Part shown: positions 1-8,420 of the stretch, one piece after another
How positions within the stretch are numbered: the first letter of the stretch is position 1
Layout: each line of letters starts with the position of its first letter
Source: Bacillus sp. 165
GTDB lineage: Bacteria; Bacillota; Bacilli; Bacillales; Bacillaceae_G
Length of the DNA stretch: 64,000 nt
Direction of reading: 5' to 3'
Assembly (NCBI RefSeq): GCF_017742235.1
Contig: NZ_JAGHKQ010000009.1
Coordinates: 47,960 to 111,959, forward strand
The notes under the pieces: model-generated
Databases searched by the model: none
What the model was told of the DNA's origin: nothing
What the model saw: only the letters and a program-made list of their open reading frames with translations
Program-made: the position numbers and the translations under genes

Positions 1-183
1 CATTTCTTGAATGACTTCAAATAAAACCGGCAGCTCGCCTTCCATAATGGTATTCATAGGAGTAAGCTGATATTTTACGCGATGCGCGTTCTTTTCCAGC
101 ACTTTATGAATGTCTGCCACATATTGACTTACACTTGGTGTTTCTGTTCCTATTGGAATAATAGTAATATCTACAATTGCCAT
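1..183 (-). CDS. Thiamine-binding-type (MTH1187/YqgV, DUF77) protein, 3' end outside window
   Basis: The reverse strand from the ATG at 183 reads 61 residues and runs off the window edge. It begins MAIVDITIIPIGTETPSVSQ and continues through TPMNTIMEGEL, the pattern of the small ferredoxin-like MTH1187/YqgV family, some of whose members bind thiamine. An AGGAGGG ribosome site lies just upstream. Family members are about 100 residues, so roughly 40 residues are missing because of the window boundary, not mutation. Role inferred from the family only. Confidence 0.7.
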   Translation of the reverse strand, partial: MAIVDITIIPIGTETPSVSQYVADIHKVLEKNAHRVKYQLTPMNTIMEGELPVLFEVIQEM

Positions 184-322
184 GTGAATGCCCTCCTATG
201 TAAAATTCATCCTTATTGTATCACAAAGCTTGTAAACCAATGTCCCACATTTGATTTCTTTCCCTTTACACAATACAAAAAATAACAAATAATGGAAATA
301 TATATAAGCGAGGTGTTTCGTT

Positions 323-1234
323 ATGGTATACATTCCTGAACAATTTGCCCGTAGTACAGTCGAAATTTTTGCTGAAAAAGGAAAGCAATGGCTTAATGAA
401 CTCCCACTTTTGCTCGAAGACTGTGCAACGCGCTGGTCACTGAAAATCCAAGATCCTTTTCCCAATTTAACATATAATTACGTAATTCCCGTTCTCTGTA
501 CCAATGGAACAGAAGCTGTATTAAAACTCGGTGTTCCTTGCCTTGAATTTTCACACGAAGCACACGCACTTCGACAATACGATGGGAAAGGGATAGTAAG
601 ACCGCTTGCTTGCGATACTGAAAAAGGAGCTATGCTCCTAGAAAAGCTCACACCGGGACAATCATTGGCAAGTATAACAGATGAAGAACACGCAACATCG
701 CTAATAGGACAAGTAATGAAACAATTATGGAAACAGGAGCCAAAGCAGCATTCCTTTCCGGCTATTTCAAACTGGGCAAAGGGTCTTGAACGGATGCGCA
801 TTTATTTTGAAGGCGGAACGGGACCTTTTCCAAAACAATTAGTTGAAAAAGCGGAATCTCTTTTTCCGCAGCTTATTGCGTCCATCTCTTCTCCTCTTTT
901 ACTGCATGGCGACCTTCATCACGACAACGTTCTCTCTGCCAATCGGGAGCCTTGGCTTGCTATCGACCCAAAAGGCGTAATTGGGGAAGCAGAGTATGAA
1001 ACAGTAGCATACTTACGAAATCATTTATTAAATCACCCTAATCCAAAGGCGATATTACGGCAGCGCATAGACCAGCTCTCCTCAGAGCTGCAATTAGACC
1101 GGGAACGAATGCTGAGTTGGGGGCTTTGCCACTGTATCTTATCTTCCTGGTGGTCCATAGAAGACCACGGCTACGGTTGGGAAAATACAATAAATATTGC
1201 TAATATGTTTGATGAATTACTAAAAAAGAAATAA
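323..1234 (+). CDS. Aminoglycoside phosphotransferase/streptomycin 6-kinase-like protein
   Basis: A 303-residue APH-fold kinase. The catalytic-loop motif HGDLHHDN begins near residue 195 and the metal-binding IDPKG motif lies near 214, the arrangement of streptomycin 6-kinase-type (APH(6)) enzymes, which transfer phosphate from ATP to a hydroxyl group. The N-terminal half keeps the nucleotide-binding segment EAVLKLG. The ATG at 323 follows a GAGGTG site. It stands alone on the plus strand. Drug resistance is not proven: chromosomal Bacillus members of this family often have unknown small-molecule substrates. Confidence 0.75.
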   Translation: MVYIPEQFARSTVEIFAEKGKQWLNELPLLLEDCATRWSLKIQDPFPNLTYNYVIPVLCTNGTEAVLKLGVPCLEFSHEAHALRQYDGKGIVRPLACDTEKGAMLLEKLTPGQSLASITDEEHATSLIGQVMKQLWKQEPKQHSFPAISNWAKGLERMRIYFEGGTGPFPKQLVEKAESLFPQLIASISSPLLLHGDLHHDNVLSANREPWLAIDPKGVIGEAEYETVAYLRNHLLNHPNPKAILRQRIDQLSSELQLDRERMLSWGLCHCILSSWWSIEDHGYGWENTINIANMFDELLKKK

Positions 1235-1339
1235 TTTTTTACATAAAAATTATTTTGACCAATCCCCCAAGGCATTCTTCATTTTTAACATACTTTCGTT
1301 TCCAAACGGGAATGTTTTAAGTGAAAGGAGTGCATACGC

Positions 1340-1489
1340 ATGAGAAAGCAGACAAAAAACGAACCGACCATCGCTCCCGGCATGAGTGATCAGCAAGAAC
1401 TAAGACAAAGCGCAACGGAAGAAGAAGTAGAAAGAGGGGAATATACAAAAGTAGTTACCCTTTCTTATGATGAAGTGGACCCATCATAA
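1340..1489 (+). CDS. Small acidic hypothetical protein, 49 aa
   Basis: A short ORF starts at the ATG at 1340 behind a GAAAGGAG ribosome site and ends right at an intrinsic terminator, the layout of a genuine small gene. The product is hydrophilic and rich in Glu/Asp (ATEEEVERGEY) with no membrane segment. I do not recognise the family. Many Bacillus spore or stress proteins have this size and character, but that is only an analogy. Confidence 0.55.
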   Translation: MRKQTKNEPTIAPGMSDQQELRQSATEEEVERGEYTKVVTLSYDEVDPS

Positions 1490-1490
1490 T

Positions 1491-1522
1491 CAAAAAGCTT
1501 GAGGACACCCTCAAGCTTTTTG
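1491..1522. terminator. Intrinsic terminator
   Basis: The stem AAAAAGCTTGAGG / CCCTCAAGCTTTTT has a 3-nt loop. The A and T tracts on the two sides let it serve both the plus-strand small gene and the minus-strand GNAT gene (stop at 1533). The same stem arms recur at 44553-44592. Confidence 0.85.
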
Positions 1523-1532
1523 CCTTGCACTT

Positions 1533-2270
1533 TTATTCTATCCAGTAGTATCCTCTCGTAATAGCGTCCATTTCCTCATATCCAGCCTTTTTGTATACAC
1601 TTATCGCATTAGGATTGGTCGCATACAAATAACTTATCGTTTTTAGAGTCTTATGATTAAAATCCGTTATAAAATTAATTAATTGACTGCCATATCCCTT
1701 CCCTCTTTCATCTTTCTTAGTAAATACGTCATTGATTCTCGAAATGTCATGCTGCTTATATAGTGATGCTGTACAAACAAGATTTCTACCTTTATATCCT
1801 CCAAACAAATAAAAGTTTTCTTTACCCATACACTGCATCAAGGCTTTATAACCCCATTCACCCTGTTCTTCATCAGAGCTGTATAATTCATATATTTCTT
1901 CATCCATACAATTTATTCTTTTAACATCAATAGTCTTAGCAGTATCAATTAGGTGTTTATTTTTTTGAACAAAAAAGCAAATCTCCTCAATTGATTGATT
2001 AAACCCTTTACTTTTTAAATATTGTCCAACCGCGTTTTTATTTTTGGTGAATGTATATACCCGTGGAGTTAAATCTAACGCCTTGTAAAAATTAATAACA
2101 TCCTCAACCGCGAATGCAAAGTCCGCCCCTTCATTGATAACAGCATGATTACTGTCATAAGATAAAGGATTATTCTTATCATAAAAGATTTTTCCATACG
2201 GTTTTTCTATCACTTTCGATTGTATTTCTGGAAAATTCTTTTCGCATTCTATTATTTTATCTACTAACAT
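1533..2270 (-). CDS. GNAT family N-acetyltransferase, two-domain form
   Basis: A 245-residue protein whose C-terminal half (about 115-245) is a GNAT fold. The acetyl-CoA pyrophosphate loop RGKGYGSQL and the terminal NPNAISVYKKAGY motif are typical. The N-terminal half (AVINEGADFAFAVEDVINFY) resembles a degenerate GNAT-like domain. The substrate is unknown. It is a single gene sharing the 1491-1522 terminator, with a ribosome site (AGGAGG) before the ATG at 2270. It is one of seven intact GNAT genes in the window. Confidence 0.8.
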   Translation of the reverse strand: MLVDKIIECEKNFPEIQSKVIEKPYGKIFYDKNNPLSYDSNHAVINEGADFAFAVEDVINFYKALDLTPRVYTFTKNKNAVGQYLKSKGFNQSIEEICFFVQKNKHLIDTAKTIDVKRINCMDEEIYELYSSDEEQGEWGYKALMQCMGKENFYLFGGYKGRNLVCTASLYKQHDISRINDVFTKKDERGKGYGSQLINFITDFNHKTLKTISYLYATNPNAISVYKKAGYEEMDAITRGYYWIE

Positions 2271-2498
2271 TTTTATATCCTCCTGTTTCGACCATTACAC
2301 TCTTCATCCCATAATGTAGCTTCCTCTTACTTACATACCATCCCAATTATAAAAAATGGACTTTGCCCTAACAGAAAAGACAGATTTCAAGCAAAGTAAT
2401 AAGCTTTTCTTATAATCACTCTTAAAAAATCTCGATTTCCCCTCAGAACAACTTCAGTGTACAGTAGGAGTAGGGTATTAATCAAAAGGAGGGAACTT

Positions 2499-2870
2499 AT
2501 GAAAATCTGCGTTAAGCGAATTCATCATATACAAATTTGCATTCCTTTTGGAAAAGAAGCAGAAGCCCGTTCTTTTTATACAGATGTATTGGGCTTTACT
2601 GAAATTGAAAAACCAGCATCTCTAAAAGAAAACGGGGGACTGTGGTATGAAGCCAGGAATGCAGAGCTTCATATTGGAGTAGAAAACATGCAAAGCTATA
2701 ACAGCAAGTGCCATCCCGCATTTGAAATTGAAAATATATTAGCTGCTCGCTCTTACTTGGAAGCACATGGTGTGCAAACAAAAGAAGAGAAACCAATTCC
2801 CGGAATAATACGCTTTTCCTTCCGCGACCCCTTCAATAATCGGATTGAATTTTTGGAAAAAGAGCTGTAG
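2499..2870 (+). CDS. VOC (glyoxalase/bleomycin-resistance fold) family protein
   Basis: A 123-residue single VOC module. It opens with the first beta strand RIHHIQICIPFG, has the helix EAEARSFYTDVLGF, and ends with FRDPFNNRIEFLEK, where the terminal Glu is the usual metal ligand. I chose the ATG at 2499 because it directly follows an AAAAGGAGGG site; a longer reading from 2457 has none. VOC proteins include lyases, dioxygenases and drug-binding proteins, and the substrate cannot be read here. Confidence 0.8.
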   Translation: MKICVKRIHHIQICIPFGKEAEARSFYTDVLGFTEIEKPASLKENGGLWYEARNAELHIGVENMQSYNSKCHPAFEIENILAARSYLEAHGVQTKEEKPIPGIIRFSFRDPFNNRIEFLEKEL

Positions 2871-2888
2871 AACATCCTTTTGTCGATT

Positions 2889-3293
2889 CTATTCTATTTT
2901 GATATACATTCCATGCGAATCGGGATACACATATTGAAAACCGAATTTTTCATACAGCTTATTTGTCGGGTTGTCAGCTATAAGCGAAATATAAGCGCTC
3001 TTTGGTGCATTCGTGTGAAGATATGTAACAAGCTCGTTCATGACCTTCTTTCCAATTCCTTGACCTTGAAGAGCTTGTTGCACAGCGATATCAACAATTT
3101 TTAAAAAACAACAGCCGTCCCCAATCACCCTTCCCATTGCTACAAGAATATCCTTTTCATATACAGAAACAGCAAAAATAGTGTTCTTTAATCCAGCCTC
3201 AGCTACCTCTTTGCTTTTTTCACTTAATCCAGTTTCTTTTCTTATCCTTATGTAGTCTTCTCTGTTCGGTGTACCGTGTTCAATTCTATACAT
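2889..3293 (-). CDS. GNAT family N-acetyltransferase
   Basis: A compact 134-residue GNAT with the acetyl-CoA loop QGQGIGKKVM near residues 77-86 and the C-terminal motif NKLYEKFGFQY. Its layout matches the GNAT at 40907-41326 (both have a PNREDY/PTLEEY start region, GMGRI/AMGRV-IGDG and a Gln-x-x-Gly-x-Gly-Ile-Gly loop), so the two are paralogues. Convergent with the VOC gene upstream. Substrate unknown. Confidence 0.82.
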   Translation of the reverse strand: MYRIEHGTPNREDYIRIRKETGLSEKSKEVAEAGLKNTIFAVSVYEKDILVAMGRVIGDGCCFLKIVDIAVQQALQGQGIGKKVMNELVTYLHTNAPKSAYISLIADNPTNKLYEKFGFQYVYPDSHGMYIKIE

Positions 3294-3339
3294 ACTTCCT
3301 GCCGATTTGATATTAATATAACAAGAATAGCACCCCTTT

Positions 3340-4740
3340 TTACAACTTAGAAAACCGAAAGCTCATCCATATACTGAACAATGCCACGGCAATTAAAATG
3401 GCTCCCAGCAATTGAAGATTAGATGGATTCACATCTTTACCAAATACAAGTCCAAGAAGGACAGAAGAAAAAATAGAACCCATATAACGTGAAGTCTGAA
3501 ATAATCCAGAAGCTACACCTACTTCATCAGGAGGAGCTGCCCGTAGCATAGCTGACTGCAGACTGACATTATTAAATCCATATCCCATTCCCATAACAGA
3601 TAAGGCCGGAATAATGGTATACACGGTTACATGATGAAAGAAAAAAGTCAATAATAGGGCTCCTGCCAGCATACAGCATGACCCTAATAGCAGCGGTGGC
3701 ATAATTCCAGAACGGTCTACCCATTTTCCTGTAAGCGGTGAAACAATAATACCAAACCCAGAAATAAATAACATCAACATTCCTGTTATCTCTATACTTA
3801 ACTTAAGCTCATCTTGAAAATAAGTTGGCAAAGCAAACAACAGTGCATAATTGTAAACGTTCAATACAATAAACAATACATTTACCCATGTTAACGACAT
3901 ATGATCACGGAACATACGTACATTAATGAAGGGTTCTTCTACCCGCAGCTCCCTCCTAATAAAAGCAGTAGCACATACGATACCAAATATACCGGAAACA
4001 TAATGTATTTTTGTTTTAAATGATAGTAAAAACCAAAGCAGCAGCATCATGGCTAGCCCAAATAACAAAATACCAGGAATATCTAAATAACGAATAGTCT
4101 CAGAAAGCTTTCTACTCACTCTTTTTTTATCTTTCGGAAAAATTAACCACGCTAACAGAAAACTGATGATAATAAATGGAAGGTTAATAAGAAAAATAGC
4201 TGGCCATCCACCCCAAACGATTAAAAAACCACCAATGGATGGACCTAGCGCTACTGTCACCGATGAGAAGATAGAAATAACAGCTAAGGCTGAGGCTTGT
4301 CTTTTTTGGATATGCTCCCTCACGAGCCCCATTCCAGATGGATAAATCGCACTCGTGCCAATTGCCTGCAGTATTCGTACCGTAACAAGTACTGCAAACG
4401 TGGCGGAAAAGGGGGCACTAACCGCAGCGATAGCCGCAATGATAAGGCCGCTCAAAAAGATTGTCTTTCTTCCAAATTCGTCTCCTAGCTTCCCCATAAG
4501 AGGCTGTCCAATCGCACTGGCTAGATAAAAAGCGGAAATCACCCAAGAAGCAGTGGTGAACGACAATGCAAATGCATGCTGGATACTGTGGAGAGCCATA
4601 GAAATCATCGATGAATTCAACGGGTTTAACAGCGTACCTGAAGATACTGCTATCAAAAAAAAAGTACGACGCTCTTTCCAATTTTGTTTTACCTGTTTTT
4701 CTTCGGATAACAGTGTTCCTTTTGCAGTATGCGTACCCAT
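3340..4740 (-). CDS. MFS transporter, DHA2-type (probable multidrug efflux)
   Basis: A 466-residue polytopic membrane protein with repeated hydrophobic segments, probably 12-14. It has the MFS motif A region GKLGDEFGRKT between the second and third helices and an early NPLNSSMISMAL segment typical of DHA2 drug:proton antiporters. Motif C (GPSIGGFLIVWGGW) of exporters is present near residue 165. The cytoplasmic N terminus is hydrophilic. No regulator is adjacent, so its trigger and substrate are unknown. Confidence 0.85.
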   Translation of the reverse strand: MGTHTAKGTLLSEEKQVKQNWKERRTFFLIAVSSGTLLNPLNSSMISMALHSIQHAFALSFTTASWVISAFYLASAIGQPLMGKLGDEFGRKTIFLSGLIIAAIAAVSAPFSATFAVLVTVRILQAIGTSAIYPSGMGLVREHIQKRQASALAVISIFSSVTVALGPSIGGFLIVWGGWPAIFLINLPFIIISFLLAWLIFPKDKKRVSRKLSETIRYLDIPGILLFGLAMMLLLWFLLSFKTKIHYVSGIFGIVCATAFIRRELRVEEPFINVRMFRDHMSLTWVNVLFIVLNVYNYALLFALPTYFQDELKLSIEITGMLMLFISGFGIIVSPLTGKWVDRSGIMPPLLLGSCCMLAGALLLTFFFHHVTVYTIIPALSVMGMGYGFNNVSLQSAMLRAAPPDEVGVASGLFQTSRYMGSIFSSVLLGLVFGKDVNPSNLQLLGAILIAVALFSIWMSFRFSKL

Positions 4741-4825
4741 AAGATAAACTCCTTGCCCTTTTGTTTCCTTTTAGTATTGCCTTTTGTTTTATTTTCATTT
4801 TTCAGCCTATATTATGCAGATACAA

Positions 4826-4857
4826 AAAAGCTCCCTTCCATCAAAGAAAAGGAGCTG
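4826..4857 (-). terminator. Intrinsic terminator after the AI-2E/YtvI-like gene
   Basis: Read on the minus strand, AGCTCC pairs with GGAGCT and is followed by a T tract. It sits 10 nt beyond the stop of the 4867-5898 gene. Confidence 0.7.
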
Positions 4858-4866
4858 CCTTCAACA

Positions 4867-5898
4867 TTAGATTTTAAATTTAAACTTAATGACACCTGCA
4901 TTTTTTAACGCATCATACAAAATAACAAGAGTTGGACCAAGGAACAATCCGATAAATCCCAAAATCTTAAAACCAATATATAAGCTGACTAGTGCTGCCA
5001 ATGGTGAAATACCCATGTTAGAGGACATTACTTTCGGCTCTACAGTTCTTCTAATGATGGTTATGATAATAAACATCACTATTAAGCCAATTCCTAAATG
5101 TTCATGACCTTGCAAAATCGCAACAACCGCCCATGGCACTAGAACGGATCCAGTTCCCAAGATAGGCAAGATATCCACTACAACAATCAACAATGATAGT
5201 AAAGCGGTGTAAGGCACATTTAAAAACCATAGTCCGATATATGCCATCACAAAGGTAAGCAAGCTTAAGAAAATTTGCGCCTTAATAAATCCAACACCTG
5301 CTTTACTGAGCTGACTTGCTACCAAATAAAGCTTTTTCTTTGTCTCTTCATTCAAATGTGCCTCTACCTTCTCTTTTAGTCTAGGCAGTTCTAAGCTAAT
5401 GAGGAACAATGCCACTAAATAAATAAGAAACTCCAGCAAAAATGCAGGTATAGTCGTAGCGAATCCAATAATATACTCCACAAGAGCTCTAACGTACGTA
5501 TCTAAGGAGTTTACTGCATTTTCTAAGTTGCGTTCAATGGAATATAGAACATTTCCCGGCAATGTCTCAGAATAATCCTTCCACTTGCTAATAGTTGGTA
5601 CAATAACAGTCATATATAATTCTGTGGAAAAAGCCGGCAGTTTCTTTGATAACGTTAATAGCTGTTGGAAAATGGTATTTACTAGAAAATAGCTGAGCAA
5701 CGCTAAGGAAGCCAAGTATAAAAGAAATGTCGATAAGACCGCATAAATACGTCTAAATCCAAATTTATGCTGAAACAATCTCACAATCCCATCCAGAAAA
5801 ACGGCAGTAAGCAATGCAAACACAATCGGTAAACTATAAGGTAACAGCAAAATTACGATAAGTACAAATACAGCAACAATAATCCACTTTTTCCACAC
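4867..5898 (-). CDS. ytvI: AI-2E family membrane protein, YtvI-like
   Basis: A 343-residue integral membrane protein with the AI-2E/PerM arrangement: an N-terminal helix pair, a soluble amphipathic middle section (about 80-145), then five or more helices. The conserved PILGTG and RRTVEPKVMSSNMGISPLAALVSLYIG stretch lies near the C terminus. In Bacillus, YtvI-type members are tied to sporulation, and other AI-2E members act as transporters. The symbol is a best family match and YueF or YrrI paralogues are possible. Single gene with its own terminator. Confidence 0.72.
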   Translation of the reverse strand: MWKKWIIVAVFVLIVILLLPYSLPIVFALLTAVFLDGIVRLFQHKFGFRRIYAVLSTFLLYLASLALLSYFLVNTIFQQLLTLSKKLPAFSTELYMTVIVPTISKWKDYSETLPGNVLYSIERNLENAVNSLDTYVRALVEYIIGFATTIPAFLLEFLIYLVALFLISLELPRLKEKVEAHLNEETKKKLYLVASQLSKAGVGFIKAQIFLSLLTFVMAYIGLWFLNVPYTALLSLLIVVVDILPILGTGSVLVPWAVVAILQGHEHLGIGLIVMFIIITIIRRTVEPKVMSSNMGISPLAALVSLYIGFKILGFIGLFLGPTLVILYDALKNAGVIKFKFKI

Positions 5899-6171
5899 AG
5901 AAGCCGCTCTCCCTTTTACTATATTTCAACAATTGGTTTACTACGTTTACATATAGAGATAATAAGCAATTCGCTATGGCTTTATATCCCCTATTCTTAG
6001 GATATATGTACTTTCGCTATTTTATCATAAATTTCCATAAAATGAATGGTATTTTTCATTCGTATTCCCTTAGGAAGAAGAGCTCCTGCTATGATGCCCC
6101 CTTTCCTCACATTTACATACACCACTACGTTACAATTCAATGGTTTTCAATTGATTAAAATGTCTTTTAAA
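5899..6171. other. Intergenic region between divergent ytvI-like gene and katA
   Basis: AT-rich and without a convincing gene. The one open stretch (5976-6158) has no ribosome site and poor codon character. The only clear features are the katA control sites at its right edge. Confidence 0.5.
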
Positions 6172-6186
6172 TTATAATAATTATAA
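6172..6186. promoter_or_regulatory. PerR box of katA (perfect 7-1-7 palindrome)
   Basis: TTATAATAATTATAA is identical to the PerR consensus TTATAATnATTATAA. It lies just upstream of the predicted katA -35 element. PerR is the peroxide-sensing Fur-family repressor known to control katA in Bacillus. Confidence 0.9.
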
Positions 6187-6193
6187 AAAAGTA

Positions 6194-6221
6194 TTGATTT
6201 TATTTTGATAAATGTTATCAT
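6194..6221 (+). promoter_or_regulatory. Predicted katA promoter with overlapping Fur-like dyad
   Basis: A -35 element TTGATT (6194-6199) and a -10 element TATCAT (6216-6221) are separated by 16 nt. The dyad TGATAAATGTTATCA (6206-6220) covers the spacer and -10. It is a perfect 6-3-6 palindrome and matches the Fur 7-1-7 consensus TGATAATnATTATCA at 12 of 14 arm positions. Confidence 0.65.
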
Positions 6222-6253
6222 TTGTTTATATTAAAAATGAGGTGGTGCTATTT

Positions 6254-7711
6254 ATGAGTAATAAAAATAATCTTACGACCAGCTGGGGAGCTCCAGTTGG
6301 AGATAACCAAAATTCAATGACAGCCGGTTCACGCGGACCAACGCTGCTGCAGGATGTTCACCTTTTAGAAAAATTGGCACACTTCAATAGAGAACGTGTC
6401 CCTGAACGTGTCGTGCATGCGAAAGGAGCAGGAGCACATGGATACTTTGAGGTTACTAACGATATAACGAAATACACAAAAGCTGCATTCTTATCAGAGG
6501 TAGGTAAACGTACACCTCTATTCGTTCGCTTTTCTACAGTAGCCGGCGAGAACGGTTCTGCTGATACAGTACGCGACCCTCGCGGATTTGCCGTGAAGTT
6601 CTATACAGAAGAAGGAAATTATGACTTAGTAGGCAACAATACCCCTGTTTTCTTTATTCGTGATGCAATTAAGTTCCCAGACTTTATCCATACACAAAAA
6701 CGCCACCCTGTCACTCACTTGAAAAATCCGGATGCGGTGTGGGATTTCTGGTCACTGTCACCTGAATCCTTACACCAAGTAACTATCCTTATGTCTGACC
6801 GCGGCATCCCTGCTACATTGCGTCATATGCATGGCTTTGGAAGCCATACATTCAAATGGGTAAATGCTGATGGAGACGGGGTATGGATTAAATATCACTT
6901 TAAAACAGAACAAGGCATTAAAAATATAACAGCGGATGTCGCAGCAAAAATTGCCGGTGAAAATCCCGATTATCATACAGAAGATTTATTTACTGCCATT
7001 GAAAACGGGGATTTTCCAGCTTGGAAGCTATACGTTCAAATCATGCCGTTAGAGGATGCGAATACGTATCGCGTTGATCCGTTTGATGTGACTAAGGTGT
7101 GGTCACAAAAGGATTATCCCTTAATTGAAGTTGGCCGAATGGTGTTGAACCGAAATCCGGAGAATTATTTCGCTGAAGTAGAACAGGCCACATTCTCTCC
7201 CGGCACCTTAGTTCCAGGCATTGAAGTATCGCCTGATAAGATGCTGCAAGGCCGTCTGTTCGCCTATGCAGATGCACACCGTTATCGTGTTGGCGCGAAT
7301 CACAACCTTCTGCCAATTAACCGTCCGCAATTACCAGTTCATAATCACCAGCGTGACGGCCAAATGCGACCTGACAACAATGGCGGCGGTGCTATCTATT
7401 ATGATCCAAACAGCTTCAACGGGCCGAAAGAATCACCTACAAATAAGCCTGCATCCTTCCCCGTCTCCGGTATAGCTGACAGTGTTTCATATGACCAAAA
7501 TGATCATTATACTCAGGCAGGAGATTTATATCGCCTGTTATGTGAAGAAGAGCGTACTCGTCTCGTTCATACTATTGTCGAAGCTATGAAGCCTGTAACA
7601 AAAGCAGACATTAAACTGCGCCAGATTGAGCATTTTTACAAGGCAGATTGTGAGTACGGAACACGTGTAGCAGAAGGACTCAGCCTTTCTGTTCCACAAG
7701 AAGTTAAATAA
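6254..7711 (+). CDS. katA: Vegetative heme catalase
   Basis: A 485-residue small-subunit monofunctional catalase that converts hydrogen peroxide to water and oxygen in the cytoplasm. The N terminus [20 protein letters not shown] is the KatA hallmark. The catalytic His sits in [13 protein letters not shown], the catalytic Asn in [14 protein letters not shown], and the heme-ligand Tyr in [13 protein letters not shown] chose the ATG at 6254 because a GAGGTGG ribosome site precedes it; a reading from 6212 would overlap the promoter. Upstream PerR and Fur-like sites predict peroxide and perhaps iron control. Confidence 0.95.
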   Translation: MSNKNNLTTSWGAPVGDNQNSMTAGSRGPTLLQDVHLLEKLAHFNRERVPERVVHAKGAGAHGYFEVTNDITKYTKAAFLSEVGKRTPLFVRFSTVAGENGSADTVRDPRGFAVKFYTEEGNYDLVGNNTPVFFIRDAIKFPDFIHTQKRHPVTHLKNPDAVWDFWSLSPESLHQVTILMSDRGIPATLRHMHGFGSHTFKWVNADGDGVWIKYHFKTEQGIKNITADVAAKIAGENPDYHTEDLFTAIENGDFPAWKLYVQIMPLEDANTYRVDPFDVTKVWSQKDYPLIEVGRMVLNRNPENYFAEVEQATFSPGTLVPGIEVSPDKMLQGRLFAYADAHRYRVGANHNLLPINRPQLPVHNHQRDGQMRPDNNGGGAIYYDPNSFNGPKESPTNKPASFPVSGIADSVSYDQNDHYTQAGDLYRLLCEEERTRLVHTIVEAMKPVTKADIKLRQIEHFYKADCEYGTRVAEGLSLSVPQEVK

Positions 7712-7715
7712 ATGC

Positions 7716-7755
7716 TAAGCAGGTATCCATCTTCTCTTAAACGGATACCTGCTTA
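7716..7755 (+). other. Stable hairpin between katA and a small gene
   Basis: TAAGCAGGTATCC pairs perfectly with GGATACCTGCTTA, but no T tract follows on either strand, so it is not a standard terminator. It may mark partial termination or protect the katA mRNA 3' end, leaving the 7779 gene partly co-transcribed. Confidence 0.6.
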
Positions 7756-7778
7756 ATAAATAAAAAAGGAGAAAGTCA

Positions 7779-7916
7779 ATGACACATACTTTATGTCCAG
7801 CATGTGGATCGAAAATTAAGGTTCTGAAGCACAGTATATTATGCAAATGCGGTATCAAACTAAAGAAATTTGTCACAGCGAATAAAAACCTTTTTCAGAA
7901 GAAACAAATATCGTAA
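7779..7916 (+). CDS. Small zinc-ribbon-like protein, 45 aa
   Basis: The ORF starts with an ATG behind AAAAAGGAG and encodes MTHTLCPACGSKI followed by LCKCGIKLKKF, giving a CxxC...CxC set able to hold one zinc ion. The tail is Lys-rich, suggesting nucleic-acid or protein contact. It lies 67 nt after katA in the same direction, so it may be peroxide-inducible by readthrough. I do not recognise a named family. Confidence 0.6.
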   Translation: MTHTLCPACGSKIKVLKHSILCKCGIKLKKFVTANKNLFQKKQIS

Positions 7917-7926
7917 AAACAACGAA

Positions 7927-7951
7927 CAAAGACCTCATCACAAGGTCTTTG
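7927..7951. terminator. Bidirectional hairpin, probable terminator
   Basis: CAAAGACCT / AGGTCTTTG separated by 7 nt lies between convergent genes. It includes the stop codon of the minus-strand exported protein. T-rich sequence follows on the minus side. Confidence 0.55.
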
Positions 7952-8360
7952 GATTAAACTTTAAATAGCGCAACAACGCATCTGTATCTTCATTAAAGAT
8001 AAAAAAATAGGTCGTATTTTCATCATCAAACACTAGTAAAAATGGTGTTCCTTCCTTTGGAAAAATAACAACGACTTCATTAACAAGGGCATCCATCCAT
8101 TGGTTTTGCACCATCACAGAAGGCTCAAGCGGGATACGAATCATATATCCTTCAGCCGGGATAGGATCAAACTTTTTGTATATGTCAGTAATCCCCTTCA
8201 AAAAGCGCTCTGCTTCTTTTTGTATATCTGGACTGCTTTCTACAAACTGAATAACACGTTTTTGTTTAATATCGAAGATTTCAACCCTCTTGCCTTCAGC
8301 CGTAACAGGGGGCACCATGATTAACAAAGCTATCAGCATTATTGCTATTCGTTTTATCAT
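7938..8360 (-). CDS. Exported hypothetical protein, 140 aa
   Basis: An N-terminal signal peptide is clear: MIKR, a hydrophobic core IAIMLIALLIMV, and a probable cleavage site after VTAEG. The mature part is soluble with mixed alpha/beta character and ends NEDTDALLRYLKFNP. No catalytic motif or lipobox is visible and I do not recognise the family. It lies 60 nt downstream of the HTH/TPR regulator in the same direction and may be co-transcribed with it. Confidence 0.65.
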   Translation of the reverse strand: MIKRIAIMLIALLIMVPPVTAEGKRVEIFDIKQKRVIQFVESSPDIQKEAERFLKGITDIYKKFDPIPAEGYMIRIPLEPSVMVQNQWMDALVNEVVVIFPKEGTPFLLVFDDENTTYFFIFNEDTDALLRYLKFNPKTL

Positions 8361-8420
8361 TTAGCAACACCTCGTTGCTAGTTTCCCCAAACACTGCTTA
8401 ACTATTTTAGCGGACCTATC

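Noticed and set aside
7716..7755. Intrinsic terminator of katA
   Set aside because: Good stem but no T tract in either direction, so listed only as a hairpin.
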